This document shows positions 24,046-33,200 of a DNA stretch of 64,000 nucleotides, piece after piece. Position 1 is the first letter of the stretch; the number at the start of each line of letters is the position of its first letter. The DNA is taken from positions 372,001 through 436,000 of the forward strand of contig CAWDDC010000004.1 of the NCBI GenBank assembly GCA_963801045.1. Direction: 5' to 3'. Origin of the DNA: JACCWP01 sp963801045 (lineage in GTDB: Bacteria; Actinomycetota; Actinomycetes; Propionibacteriales; Nocardioidaceae). Both the position numbers and the translations under genes were made by a program. A model generated the notes under the pieces. That model did no database searches, had not been told where the DNA came from, and saw nothing but the letters and a program-made list of their open reading frames with translations.

Positions 24046-25073
24046 CGGGTGCGACGCTCGCACCCCTGCGGCGTGCTGTCGACCCATGACCCGCGCAGGC
24101 GCACCGCGGCCGCCAGCGCGGCGTCGTCCGCGGCCGTGTCAGCGTCCGACCAGGGCTCGGCCGGTGGGTGCCGCAGATGCCACCGCACCGACTCCGCGAC
24201 CCGGTCGGCAGGATCGGCCGCCTGCCAGCCCAGCAGCTCACGCGCCCGGGCGGGGTCGACGACGACGTCCTGCGGGATCGCCTTGGTCAGCGCCAGGTCG
24301 CCGGGGACCACGTCGTCGGGAACGCGCACCAGGGCGGCGGCGCTGCCGGCCGCGGTCAGCACCTGCTGGTGCCACTCGGCCATGGTGGGTGCCGTCGGCT
24401 CGGCGATGTTGACGACCTCGCCGACCGCAGCAGACGTGTCCAGGGCGGCGAGCACGGCGAGGGCCACGTCGTCGACGTGCGCCCGGCTCCAGCGCAGCGT
24501 GCCGGCGCCGACGGGCAGGGCGGTCCGACCCGCGCGCACCCGGCGCAGCACCGGGTCCTCGCGGCGCTGAGCGTCGTGCGGCCCGTACACCATCGGCAGC
24601 CGCAGCACGGTCGCCCGGCGCGGGCGGTAGGCGTCCTCGACGTCGAGCTTGCTGTAGGAGTCGAGGTCGCTGCCGCTGCCTGCGTAGGGGTACCGGTCGT
24701 GCCGCAGCTCGGACCGCTCGGTGACCGGGTCCGGCCACAGCAACCGGTCCTGCTGCACGCCCTCGAACGCGCGGTAGACGTCCTGGCTGGACAGCACCAC
24801 GACCGGTACGTCCGGCAGCGCCGGGAGCACGGCGGTGACGTCGGCGCCGGTGAGCGCGAACGTGTCGACGACGGCGTCGGGCCGGAACCCGGCGACGTCG
24901 CGGCTCCGCGCTGCCAGCGCCGCACGGTCGGCGTGCAGGTGCGCGCACGCGGGGAGGTCGGTCGGCTCCGACTCCCCGCGGTGCGCGACCAGGACGTCGT
25001 CACCGCGGTCGTGCAACCGTTCCACGACCCGGCGGCCGATGAACCGCGTGCCGCCGAGCACCAGTACCCGCAT
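24042..25073 (-). CDS. NAD-dependent epimerase/dehydratase family protein
   Basis: 343 residues with an extended-SDR Rossmann fold. The nucleotide loop is LVLGGTRFIGRRVVERL (about 4-20). VVLSSQDVY is the usual serine-bearing strand, followed by a Y-S-K-L-D-V-E segment instead of a clean YxxxK, so catalysis may be altered. VLRLPMVYGPHD and the WSRAHVDDVALAV block are conserved. Resembles proteins annotated as sugar-nucleotide or isoflavone-reductase-like epimerases; no substrate is assignable. A GGAGG precedes ATG 25073 closely on the minus strand. Coupled (ATGA) to the DinB gene. Confidence 0.88.
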   Translation of the reverse strand: MRVLVLGGTRFIGRRVVERLHDRGDDVLVAHRGESEPTDLPACAHLHADRAALAARSRDVAGFRPDAVVDTFALTGADVTAVLPALPDVPVVVLSSQDVYRAFEGVQQDRLLWPDPVTERSELRHDRYPYAGSGSDLDSYSKLDVEDAYRPRRATVLRLPMVYGPHDAQRREDPVLRRVRAGRTALPVGAGTLRWSRAHVDDVALAVLAALDTSAAVGEVVNIAEPTAPTMAEWHQQVLTAAGSAAALVRVPDDVVPGDLALTKAIPQDVVVDPARARELLGWQAADPADRVAESVRWHLRHPPAEPWSDADTAADDAALAAAVRLRGSWVDSTPQGCERRTR

Positions 25074-25117
25074 GCCTCCATGGTCTCCCCTGGTCGCTGC
25101 CCCGTGGTCGGCGCGGG

Positions 25118-25582
25118 TCACCAGCGCAGTGTCAGGCGCACGTCCTCCTCGTCGAATCCCAGTGCCGCGTAGAACGCGCGCGCCGGTGCGTTGGCGGCCC
25201 CGGTCGCCAGGGTGAGCCGGGTCAGCCCGCGCCGCGCCGCCCAGGCGCGGGCACCGTCCACCAGCGCCCGGCCCACTCCGCCCCGCTCCTCGTCGCGGTC
25301 GACCGCCAGCTCCCCGATGTAGGCGTCGAGCCCGCCGGACCAGTGCTGCTGCTCGGCGACCGTCACGAACCCCGCGACCCGGCCGTCGCGCTCGGCCACC
25401 AGGATGGCGCGGTCGTCGGCAGCAGTGCTGGCCAGTGCCTGCTCCACCCAGCCGCGTACGGCCGTGGCGACGCCGGCGGGATCGCGCCACGGTGCCACGC
25501 CCTCCGTTAGCCGTCCGGCCAGCCCGAGCACAGCCGGGTGGTCGCCGGGGCGGGCGGGCCGTACGTGCACGGCGTCGGTCAT
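25118..25582 (-). CDS. GNAT family N-acetyltransferase (single domain)
   Basis: 154 residues, one GNAT fold. Motif A is IGELAVDRDEERGGVGRALV (about 86-105), with the acetyl-CoA-binding R-G-G-V-G-R-A loop, and motif B is NAPARAFYAALGFDEEDV near the C-terminus. ATG 25582 fits the usual short N-terminal strand (VHVRPARPGDHPAV). It lies 44 bases upstream of the epimerase on the same strand and may be in the same transcript. Substrate not inferable. Confidence 0.87.
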   Translation of the reverse strand: MTDAVHVRPARPGDHPAVLGLAGRLTEGVAPWRDPAGVATAVRGWVEQALASTAADDRAILVAERDGRVAGFVTVAEQQHWSGGLDAYIGELAVDRDEERGGVGRALVDGARAWAARRGLTRLTLATGAANAPARAFYAALGFDEEDVRLTLRW

Positions 25583-25638
25583 GGGCCCAGGCATACCGCA
25601 CCGGCGCGGTCGGAGCGCGGGCACCGCCCGGCCCCGGG

Positions 25639-26532
25639 TCAGGGCTCGCGGGTCAGCGCCTGCAGCGACTCCACCGGCCGCAGTCCGCAGGACCGGAACA
25701 TCGCGATGCCGGGCTGGTTGCGACCCGGCGTGGACAGCGCGACCCCGGATGCTCCGGCGCGGTGCAGTGCGTCGATCGCGGCCAGCACCACCCGCCTGCC
25801 GTGGCCGTGATCGCGGTGCTCCCGGTGGGTGCCGACGGGCTCGAGGATCCCGCACTTGTCCCGGCCCGAGGACCAGGCCGTGGCGGCCGCCACCGGGCGA
25901 CCGTCGGAATCGCGGGCCAACAGGTCGAGGGCCGGGTCGAAGCCGGTTCCGGCGGCCATCCGGTGCCACCCGTCGACGGCGGGCGTCGAGTGCGTGAAGG
26001 CCAGCGGCTGCACCGACACCCGGTCGTGGACGTCCTGGTCGCTCGCGGTCGGTGCGACCCCCTCGACGGCGGCCGCCGCACGCAGCACGCCGGGAGCCAG
26101 CTCGTCCCAGCCCGCGCTGAACGACAGGTGCAACGACACCCAGACGTCGCGGTCGAGGTCCCAGCCGCGGGCGACCAGCAGGGTACGGAGCAGCGAGCCC
26201 GGCGCGGCGTCGGTCCAGGCCTCGTCGCCCGGCATCGCGTCGACGAGCCCGGCCACGGCCTCGCAGACCTCGCGGTCGCCGAGACAGTCCGGTGCCAGCC
26301 GCGGCCGGGCGATGACGCCGTCGACGAGGGCGACGGCGACCAGCCGGTCGTCGCGCCACCAGCCGTGCAGCCGTCCCTCGACGTGGTCGTCGGGCAGGCG
26401 CAGGTGCCAGCCGACGTCACCGGCGTGCAGTCCGGCCACGTGCCCGCCGAACGGCTCCCACGCGGCCAGGGCCGCGACGAGCGGCGTGGCGCCCTCGCGG
26501 CCCACGGAGCGTCGCTCGATCGGGGTGGTCAT
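25639..26532 (-). CDS. GNAT family N-acetyltransferase (two-lobed)
   Basis: 297 residues. The C-terminal half is a GNAT domain: LEPVGTHREHRDHGHGRRVV with the RxxGHGR acetyl-CoA loop, then GASGVALSTP and PGIAMFRSCGLRPVE. The N-terminal half (residues 1-150) has a degenerate GNAT-like pattern (GWWRDDRLVAVALVDGVI) without a convincing cofactor loop. Start ATG 26532 is preceded on the minus strand by TAGCGT and 8 bases, so a leaderless mRNA is likely. Divergent from the cupin gene. Substrate unknown. Confidence 0.84.
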   Translation of the reverse strand: MTTPIERRSVGREGATPLVAALAAWEPFGGHVAGLHAGDVGWHLRLPDDHVEGRLHGWWRDDRLVAVALVDGVIARPRLAPDCLGDREVCEAVAGLVDAMPGDEAWTDAAPGSLLRTLLVARGWDLDRDVWVSLHLSFSAGWDELAPGVLRAAAAVEGVAPTASDQDVHDRVSVQPLAFTHSTPAVDGWHRMAAGTGFDPALDLLARDSDGRPVAAATAWSSGRDKCGILEPVGTHREHRDHGHGRRVVLAAIDALHRAGASGVALSTPGRNQPGIAMFRSCGLRPVESLQALTREP

Positions 26533-26540
26533 GGACGCCG

Positions 26541-26546
26541 ACGCTA
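26541..26546 (-). promoter_or_regulatory. -10 element of two-lobed GNAT gene, leaderless type
   Basis: Minus-strand TAGCGT followed by 8 bases and ATG 26532. It faces the mirror-image plus-strand TAGCGT of the cupin gene 56 bases away. Confidence 0.5.
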
Positions 26547-26602
26547 GGTGGCTGCAGCGGGCGGTTCCACCGATTTCGCGGCGGGCGCTGTCCTCGCGCC
26601 GC

Positions 26603-26608
26603 TAGCGT
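26603..26608 (+). promoter_or_regulatory. -10 element of cupin gene, leaderless type
   Basis: TAGCGT followed by 6 bases and ATG 26615. Confidence 0.55.
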
Positions 26609-26614
26609 CACCGG

Positions 26615-26950
26615 ATGGACCTCGATCCCACGCTGACCAATCCGCAGCACTACGCAGTCGTCTTCGAGAACGACCGGGTCCGGGTGCTCGAGTACACCGA
26701 CGTGCCCGGCGACGTCACAACGGTGCACGCGCACCCGGACAGCGTCATGGTCACCTTGAGCTCGTTCCGCCGTCGGCTGCACCTGGGCGACCAGCAGCGT
26801 GACGTCGAGCTCGAAGCCGGCCGAGCGCACTGGGTGCCGGCGCAGCAGCACTACGGACACAACATCGGCGACACCGAGACGCACTCGATCTTCGTCGAGC
26901 TCAAGGAGCCGGTGGCGGAGGGCGGACCGGGTCGGCTGGGGCCGGACTGA
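26615..26950 (+). CDS. Small cupin-fold protein
   Basis: 111 residues, a single cupin barrel. VFENDRVRVLEYTDVPGD, then THVHAHPDSV-like TVHAHPDSVMVTLS (HxH ligands), then the second half with EAGRAHWVPAQQHYGHNIGDTETHSIFVELKE. The histidines fit a metal site. Such stand-alone cupins are widespread and mostly unassigned. Leaderless start after TAGCGT. It lies 20 bases before the first CIRCE element of groES but has its own promoter; no functional link to the chaperonin is implied. Confidence 0.85.
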   Translation: MDLDPTLTNPQHYAVVFENDRVRVLEYTDVPGDVTTVHAHPDSVMVTLSSFRRRLHLGDQQRDVELEAGRAHWVPAQQHYGHNIGDTETHSIFVELKEPVAEGGPGRLGPD

Positions 26951-26970
26951 GCCGGTCCGGCCGACAGCAT

Positions 26971-26997
26971 CTGGCACTCGGGTTGACCGAGTGCTAA
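26971..26997. promoter_or_regulatory. CIRCE operator 1 (HrcA site)
   Basis: CTGGCACTC, 9-base spacer, GAGTGCTAA. The right arm matches the CIRCE consensus (TTAGCACTC-N9-GAGTGCTAA) perfectly and the left arm at 7 of 9. HrcA binding here would cover the -35 hexamer of the groES promoter. Confidence 0.93.
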
Positions 26998-27011
26998 CCG
27001 CGGCATATCTT
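26983..27011 (+). promoter_or_regulatory. groESL promoter inside the CIRCE region
   Basis: TTGACC (26983-26988), 17-base spacer, TATCTT (27006-27011). The -35 lies in the CIRCE-1 spacer and the -10 lies just before CIRCE 2, so HrcA would repress by occlusion and heat would relieve it. The leader is about 120 bases. Confidence 0.75.
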
Positions 27012-27016
27012 CATCC

Positions 27017-27043
27017 TTGGCACTCTCGCACCGAGATTGCCAA
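27017..27043. promoter_or_regulatory. CIRCE operator 2 (HrcA site)
   Basis: TTGGCACTC, 9-base spacer, GATTGCCAA; 8 of 9 positions are complementary between arms. It starts 46 bases (centre to centre) after CIRCE 1, directly downstream of the -10. Double CIRCE sites are known upstream of groES in other actinobacteria. Confidence 0.85.
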
Positions 27044-27139
27044 CGGCTCGCGCACGACCCCCGCGACGGCGTGCGACCGGGCCGGAACCCCGTACACGCC
27101 CACACGTCACCACCCCTGAGAGAGGGAGGGTCGGCAACA

Positions 27140-27439
27140 GTGTCGATCAACATCAAGCCGCTCGAGGACCGCATCGTGGTCCGGGCCCTGGACGCGGAGC
27201 AGACCACTGCTTCCGGCCTGGTCATCCCGGACACCGCCAAGGAGAAGCCCCAGGAGGGCGAGGTCCTCGCCGTCGGCCCCGGCCGATTCAACGAGGCGGG
27301 CGACAAGCGCGTCCCGCTGGACATCAGCACCGGCGACGTCGTCGTCTTCAGCAAGTACGGCGGCACCGAGGTCAAGTACGGCGGCGAGGAGCTTCTCATC
27401 CTCTCCGCGCGTGACGTCCTCGCCGTCGTCAACAAGTGA
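27140..27439 (+). CDS. groES: Co-chaperonin GroES (10 kDa)
   Basis: 99 residues, normal size. GroES caps the GroEL cavity. Family blocks: IKPLEDRIVVRALDAEQTTA, then the mobile-loop SGLVIPDTAKEKPQEGEVLAVG, and VVFSKYGGTEVKYGGEELLIL. GTG 27140 has a strong purine-rich site (GAGAGGGAGGG, about 27119-27130). Longer in-frame starts upstream give non-family residues and are rejected. Controlled by two CIRCE elements. groEL follows after 81 bases that contain a strong hairpin. Confidence 0.97.
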   Translation: MSINIKPLEDRIVVRALDAEQTTASGLVIPDTAKEKPQEGEVLAVGPGRFNEAGDKRVPLDISTGDVVVFSKYGGTEVKYGGEELLILSARDVLAVVNK

Positions 27440-27461
27440 CACCCACCAGCAACTGACCCGC

Positions 27462-27498
27462 GTCCGCCCCGGTAGCCCAGCTGGGCGCCGGGGCGGAC
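27462..27498 (+). promoter_or_regulatory. Strong intercistronic hairpin groES-groEL
   Basis: An outer 11-bp perfect stem (GTCCGCCCCGG 27462-27472 with CCGGGGCGGAC 27488-27498) encloses a 12-base self-complementary GCCCAGCTGGGC (27475-27486). It lies 22 bases after the groES stop and 22 bases before the groEL start, with no T-run. Likely a partial terminator, RNase processing site or mRNA stabiliser setting the GroES:GroEL ratio. Confidence 0.8.
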
Positions 27499-27520
27499 GG
27501 GCGAAGGGACCGGAACACCC

Positions 27521-29143
<1,623 letters not shown>

Positions 29144-29213
29144 GCCGAGCCCCGAGCCGAGGAGGAGCCGTCCGGTGATCCGGCGACTGCCGGGTCACTG
29201 ACCCGCGATACCT

Positions 29214-29274
29214 GCACTGCCCCAGCGTTATTGCGCTGGGGCAGTGCGGTTTTCGCAAGGGACCTTGCGAAAAC
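29214..29274. terminator. Double-hairpin terminator after groEL (bidirectional)
   Basis: Hairpin 1: GCACTGCCCCAGCG (29214-29227) with CGCTGGGGCAGTGC (29234-29247), 14 bp perfect, loop TTATTG, followed by GGTTTTC. Hairpin 2: GTTTTCGCAAGG (29249-29260) with CCTTGCGAAAAC (29263-29274), near-zero loop. It ends 22 bases before the convergent multicopper oxidase stop, so it probably serves both genes. Confidence 0.88.
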
Positions 29275-29295
29275 GACGGCCCGCACCCCCGCCCG

Positions 29296-30795
29296 CTACT
29301 CGGGGCTGTTGTCGTCGTCGCCGCCCACGAGGTACGGGGTGGTGACGCCCTCGTACATCAGGTGCGCGACCAGACCCTCGGCCGCGTGCTGCAGGTTGTG
29401 GCAGTGGTCCATCCAGATGCCGGGGTTGTCGGCGACGAACGCGATCTCGTACGTCTCACCGTCGCCCACGTCGAGCGAGTCGACCCACCACGGGCTGCCG
29501 CTGGCCTCGACCCCGTCCCGGCTGAGCACCAGCGCGTGGTGCCCGTGCAGGTGCATCGGGTGCACCTGACCGCTGGAGTTCTCCAGCGTCATCCGCACCA
29601 CGTCGCCCTCGGCGACCATGTACATCGGCACGTCCGGCCACAGCTTGCCGTTGATCGTCCACCACAGCCCGGGCCGGCCGTCGAGGAAGCCGGGGCGGCG
29701 GCCGATGCGGTAGTCGAAGTCGCGGTCGAAGCTGGTCACGTCGAACGGCGGCGGCAACGGTGTGCCGTAGGACAGCAGGTCGAGCTCGTCGTCGGGCATG
29801 TCCGTGCCCGGCGTCTCGGCGTCCTCCGGGCCGATCACCATCGACGTCTGGCCACCACCGCCGCCGATGCGCACCGCCGACCCGTCGTCGGGCACGGTCA
29901 CCTCGACGTCGACCCGACCCCCGGCGGTGACGAGCACGGTGGTGTCCTCCACGTCGGTCGGCTCGTTCAGCTCCCGCGCGTCCACCGCCACGACCCGGTA
30001 CGGCGCCCCGGCCACCCAGGTGCGCATCGGCCCGTTGTCGGTGTTGACCACGCGGACCCGGGCGGTGTCGCCGGGCTCGGCCTCGACCCATGTCTCGCCG
30101 ACGGTGCCGTTGATCGTGTCCTGCCCGTCGTACCCGTGCACCGCCGCCACGACGTCGAGGTCGGGTGCCTCGGCCGTCTCGTCCCGGCGCGGCTCGACGA
30201 CGAGTGTCCCGTACAGCCCGCCCTTCACCTGCTCGTGCGAGACCTGGTGGGAGTGGTACCAGTACGTGCCCGCGTCCTCCGCGACGAACCGGTAGACGTG
30301 CTCGTCGCCGGTGCCCACGGCGTCCTGGGTGACGCCCGCGACGCCGTCCTCCGCGTTGGGCACGTCGACGCCGTGCCAGTGCAGGGTCACCCCGTCGGGG
30401 ACGGACTCGTTGACCAGCGTCACCTCCAGCAGGTCGCCCTCGGTGACCCGGATCTCCGGACCGGGGGAGGTGCCGTTGATGGTGTACCCGTCGATGGTGT
30501 CGCCGCCTTCGACGGGGACGTCACCCTGCTCCGCGGTGAGCGTCACCGCCACGTCCGGCTCGCCGGTCTGCGGCCCGGTGAGCGTCTCCACCCCGACCGC
30601 GTCGTGGCTGCCGGCCATCGCGGCGTGGTCCTGCTCGGTCGGGCCGCCGCCGTAGTCCGGCACGCCCATGTCCATGACCGAGTACGTGTCGGGCACCAGG
30701 CTGGACCACCACATCCAGCCCAGCGGCACCAGGATCGCCAGGGTGACGCCCGTCGCGATGAGGGCGCGCAGCCGCGGGCTGGGTACGCGGGCCAC
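29296..30795 (-). CDS. Multicopper oxidase, membrane-anchored
   Basis: 499 residues. Residues about 10-30 form a hydrophobic anchor (LIATGVTLAILVPLGWMWW) with no twin-arginine, so it is probably exported by Sec and tethered outside. All four copper-ligand motifs are present: LHWHGV (about 139), YWYHSHQ (about 180), HPMHLHGHH (about 408) and the T1/trinuclear DHCHNLQHAAEGLVAHLM (about 464). Two- or three-domain laccase-like enzyme oxidising phenols or metal ions; the natural substrate is unknown. GTG 30795. A 4-TM protein is encoded 22 bases upstream in the same transcript. Confidence 0.93.
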   Translation of the reverse strand: MARVPSPRLRALIATGVTLAILVPLGWMWWSSLVPDTYSVMDMGVPDYGGGPTEQDHAAMAGSHDAVGVETLTGPQTGEPDVAVTLTAEQGDVPVEGGDTIDGYTINGTSPGPEIRVTEGDLLEVTLVNESVPDGVTLHWHGVDVPNAEDGVAGVTQDAVGTGDEHVYRFVAEDAGTYWYHSHQVSHEQVKGGLYGTLVVEPRRDETAEAPDLDVVAAVHGYDGQDTINGTVGETWVEAEPGDTARVRVVNTDNGPMRTWVAGAPYRVVAVDARELNEPTDVEDTTVLVTAGGRVDVEVTVPDDGSAVRIGGGGGQTSMVIGPEDAETPGTDMPDDELDLLSYGTPLPPPFDVTSFDRDFDYRIGRRPGFLDGRPGLWWTINGKLWPDVPMYMVAEGDVVRMTLENSSGQVHPMHLHGHHALVLSRDGVEASGSPWWVDSLDVGDGETYEIAFVADNPGIWMDHCHNLQHAAEGLVAHLMYEGVTTPYLVGGDDDNSPE

Positions 30796-30817
30796 GGGTC
30801 AGTCGGTGCCGGTTCGC

Positions 30818-31249
30818 TCAGGCGGCGGTCGGAGTGGGCGACGCCGGGGTATCGACCACGGACGCCTGCCGGGAGGCGCGTCCCGCGACACCGGCCAGGA
30901 TCAGGGCATTGATGCCGTGCAGGAAGCCGATCGCCGGGACGCTGAACGCCACGATCGCGAGCACCCACTGGAGGAGCATGACGCCGAAGACGATGAGCGC
31001 CCACTTGACGCCGCCCGGGATCTTTGCGAAGAACGACACGATGAGCAGCAGCAGTGCGAGCAGTGCGGTGGCGACCGCGCCCAGGCTGTGCATCGCGTGG
31101 CCAGCATTGGTGTCGTCGTCGATGTCGGCGAACGCCTTGCCCTCGTCCACCGCGTGCAGCACGTCGAACCACGCGAACGCGATGCTCGCCGCCTGCAGCA
31201 CCACCACGATGGCGATGAGGATGGCCAGCACGCGATAGGTGGACCTCAT
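30818..31249 (-). CDS. Four-helix membrane protein of unknown function
   Basis: 143 residues from ATG 31249 with a GAGAGGGG ribosome-binding site. Four hydrophobic segments at about 5-27, 50-72 (LGAVATALLALLLLIVSFF), 78-98 (WALIVFGVMLLQWVLAIVAF) and 100-120. A histidine sits in the second helix region (GHAMHSLGAVA) and another in the fourth (GFLHGINAL), a spacing sometimes seen in heme-b membrane proteins. I do not recognise a characterised family. It precedes the multicopper oxidase by 22 bases, so it may be its membrane partner or electron-transfer component (inference). Confidence 0.8.
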   Translation of the reverse strand: MRSTYRVLAILIAIVVVLQAASIAFAWFDVLHAVDEGKAFADIDDDTNAGHAMHSLGAVATALLALLLLIVSFFAKIPGGVKWALIVFGVMLLQWVLAIVAFSVPAIGFLHGINALILAGVAGRASRQASVVDTPASPTPTAA

Positions 31250-31264
31250 GGTGCCCCTCTCAGC

Positions 31265-31307
31265 ACAGTGCGCCCGAGCCCCTGCACCCTGGCGTCGGGG
31301 GCACTGT
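31265..31307. promoter_or_regulatory. 13-bp inverted repeat in divergent promoter region
   Basis: ACAGTGCGCCCGA (31265-31277) and TCGGGGGCACTGT (31295-31307) are complementary at 12 of 13 positions with a 17-base spacer. It lies 15-58 bases before the 4-TM gene start, between divergent genes. It could be an operator or a leader hairpin. Confidence 0.5.
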
Positions 31308-31361
31308 ACCCACCGGCAGGGCCCTCGGGTACGCATTTCCTTGCGACCCGCCCGGCCTGAC

Positions 31362-31387
31362 GAACCGACCACGTGGCTGCCGCGTCT
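31362..31387 (+). promoter_or_regulatory. ECF-type promoter in front of the ECF sigma gene
   Basis: GAACC (31362-31366), 16-base spacer, CGTCT (31383-31387). This matches the general actinobacterial ECF consensus GGAAC-N16/17-CGTC(T/A), suggesting autoregulation by the downstream sigma factor. Confidence 0.55.
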
Positions 31388-31434
31388 GGACGGGTGAGGG
31401 GCTCGCGGGGGGCGACAGGAAGGGACGGGGTCCG

Positions 31435-31941
31435 GTGGCTGCCAGGGACGACGACTACACCGCGTACGTCGAAGGGTGCTGGTCCCGCCTGTTCCGGACC
31501 GCGCACGCGCTGACCGGCGACCGGCACGAGGCCGAGGACCTGCTGCAGTCGGTCCTGGTCAAGGCCTACGGCTCGTGGGGCCGGGTGAGCCAGGCGGCCG
31601 ACCGGGACGCGTACGTGCGCCGGGTGATGGTCAACCAGCTGATCAGCTGGCGCCGCCGGCCGCGGCACCGCCGGGAGCTGGCGTACGCCGATCCGCCCGA
31701 GCGGGCGACCGCGAGTCACGAGTCCGGGGTCGTCGACAGCAACGCCATGTGGGCAGCGCTCGCGACCCTGCCGCCCCGGCGGCGCGCGGTGGTCGTGCTG
31801 CGCTACTACGAGGACCTGAGCGAGCGCGAGATCGCGGCCGTGCTCGGCATCGCGCCCGGCACGGTCAAGAGCCAGTGCAGCGCGGCGCTGCAGTCACTGC
31901 GCGAGGCGATGGACGCGACGACGGCTGGGAGCAGGGCATGA
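31435..31941 (+). CDS. ECF-type RNA polymerase sigma factor (SigE-like actinobacterial family)
   Basis: 168 residues with only regions 2 and 4. Region 2: SRLFRTAHALTGDRHEAEDLLQ and the -10-reading VLVKAYGSWGRV (about 20-50). Region 4: LATLPPRRRAVVVLRYYEDL, then the HTH SEREIAAVLGIAPGTVKSQCS (about 105-155). The VEGCWSRLFRTA opening is typical of the small SigE/Sig70 group abundant in actinobacteria. GTG 31435. The downstream gene overlaps by 4 bases (ATGA), the usual arrangement for its membrane-bound partner. Signal sensed is unknown. Confidence 0.92.
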   Translation: MAARDDDYTAYVEGCWSRLFRTAHALTGDRHEAEDLLQSVLVKAYGSWGRVSQAADRDAYVRRVMVNQLISWRRRPRHRRELAYADPPERATASHESGVVDSNAMWAALATLPPRRRAVVVLRYYEDLSEREIAAVLGIAPGTVKSQCSAALQSLREAMDATTAGSRA

Positions 31942-33086
31942 ACATCGAAAAGATGCTGCGCGACGCAGTCGAGGACCACACCCGGCAGGCCGCGCCGCCG
32001 GTTGACGCCGGCTCACTGGTTCGCCGAGGCCGCCGCCGCCGGATGGTCGTGACCGGGTCGGCGGTGCTGGCCACGGTCGCGGTCGTCGCGGGGAGCATCG
32101 TCGGCATCGGCCAGCTCGGCGACGACGCGGCCGACCGCGACGGGGCGGGCTTCGTCGGGGACCGAGCGGGTCCCGGACCGGTCCCCGGCCTGCGTGCGGC
32201 GTTCCGGTACGACGACGGCCGGCTCGCGGCCGACGGCAGCGTCTCCGAGCCCGGAGCCCGTGCGGACATCGGCATCAGCAGCGAGCAGGTCGTCTACCGC
32301 GACACCGACGGCGTCCTGCACGCGTACACCCCCGGAGAGGGAGACCGCACGCTGAGCGACGGGCCGGTGCGCTCGTTCGCGGCCGACCCGACGCAGCCGC
32401 TGGTGGCCTTCCCCGACCCGGACGAGCCGGCCCTCGTGGTTGTCGACACCTCGACCGGCGCGGAGGTCGCACGCCGCACGTGGAACCTCGGCGGGTCGCA
32501 GGCCGAGGGTTCCGAGTACCTGCTCGAGGTCTCGGCCATGACCGACGGGGTCGTGCTGCTCTACACGTACGAGGACAACTTCGCGTGGGACCCGGCCGCC
32601 GAGCCCTCCCGGCAGGTGCTGCGGATCGGCGGTCCGGACCCGGGCAGCGTGCAGCAGGCGCACGCCCGGACGGTGCTGGTGACTGGCGCCCGGGACGCGT
32701 TCACCGCGCTGCCGCCCGGCTGGACGGCCACCCCTTCGCAGCAGGGGCGTGACCTCCGGCTGTCCTACGACGGGTCGTGGGTGGTCGACCGCACGGGCAC
32801 CGCCTGGTCGGTCGACGACCCCGCGGCCACCGTGCCGGTGGATGCTCCGGGCGAGCCGGTCGAGTACGCCTGGGACACCGACGGCAGCGTGCTGGTCATG
32901 ACCGAGACCCGGCCCGACGGCGACTTCCAGGTCGTCGACTGCGTGCTGGGCGAGGACTGCACCCCGGTGTCCGGGCCGGAGTCGTCGAAGCTGTGGCTCT
33001 CGGTGCCCCGGGTCTGCAGCACGGGTCAGTCCGGCCTGGAGTGCTTCCCGCCCGGCGAGAACAGCCTTCCTGCGACCGAGAGCTGA
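31938..33086 (+). CDS. Membrane-anchored partner of the ECF sigma factor (putative anti-sigma)
   Basis: 382 residues. Short cytoplasmic N-terminus (1-36, ending in an RRGRRRR stop-transfer), one transmembrane helix (about 37-57, VVTGSAVLATVAVVAGSIVGIG), then a large extracytoplasmic region with repeating beta-rich segments (ISSEQVVYRDTDGVLHAYTPG) resembling a beta-propeller. Two closely spaced cysteine pairs occur near the C-terminus (DCVLGEDC; VCSTGQSGLEC). The N-terminal part is too short for a classical zinc anti-sigma domain, so sigma binding is inferred from the 4-base overlap and topology. Follows the common SigE-partner pattern. Confidence 0.78.
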   Translation: MNIEKMLRDAVEDHTRQAAPPVDAGSLVRRGRRRRMVVTGSAVLATVAVVAGSIVGIGQLGDDAADRDGAGFVGDRAGPGPVPGLRAAFRYDDGRLAADGSVSEPGARADIGISSEQVVYRDTDGVLHAYTPGEGDRTLSDGPVRSFAADPTQPLVAFPDPDEPALVVVDTSTGAEVARRTWNLGGSQAEGSEYLLEVSAMTDGVVLLYTYEDNFAWDPAAEPSRQVLRIGGPDPGSVQQAHARTVLVTGARDAFTALPPGWTATPSQQGRDLRLSYDGSWVVDRTGTAWSVDDPAATVPVDAPGEPVEYAWDTDGSVLVMTETRPDGDFQVVDCVLGEDCTPVSGPESSKLWLSVPRVCSTGQSGLECFPPGENSLPATES

Positions 33087-33102
33087 CCCGCACCACTCCC
33101 GT

Positions 33103-33173
33103 GAAACGCGCACCCCTCACGGGTGGCCATGCGTGAGCGGTGCGCGTTTCCCGTGGGCCCTTGGGAAAACGCG
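33103..33173. terminator. Overlapping hairpins between convergent operons
   Basis: Stem A: GAAACGCGCACC (33103-33114) with GGTGCGCGTTTC (33139-33150), extended inside by CTCACG/CGTGAG. Stem B: CGCGTTTCCC (33143-33152) with GGGAAAACGCG (33163-33173), one bulge. A and B share 33143-33150 and so are mutually exclusive. Placed between the convergent sigma/anti-sigma and glycolate operons; most simply a bidirectional terminator. Confidence 0.75.
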
Positions 33174-33200
33174 GGCCGGCGTCAGCCGGCCCGCCGCGGG

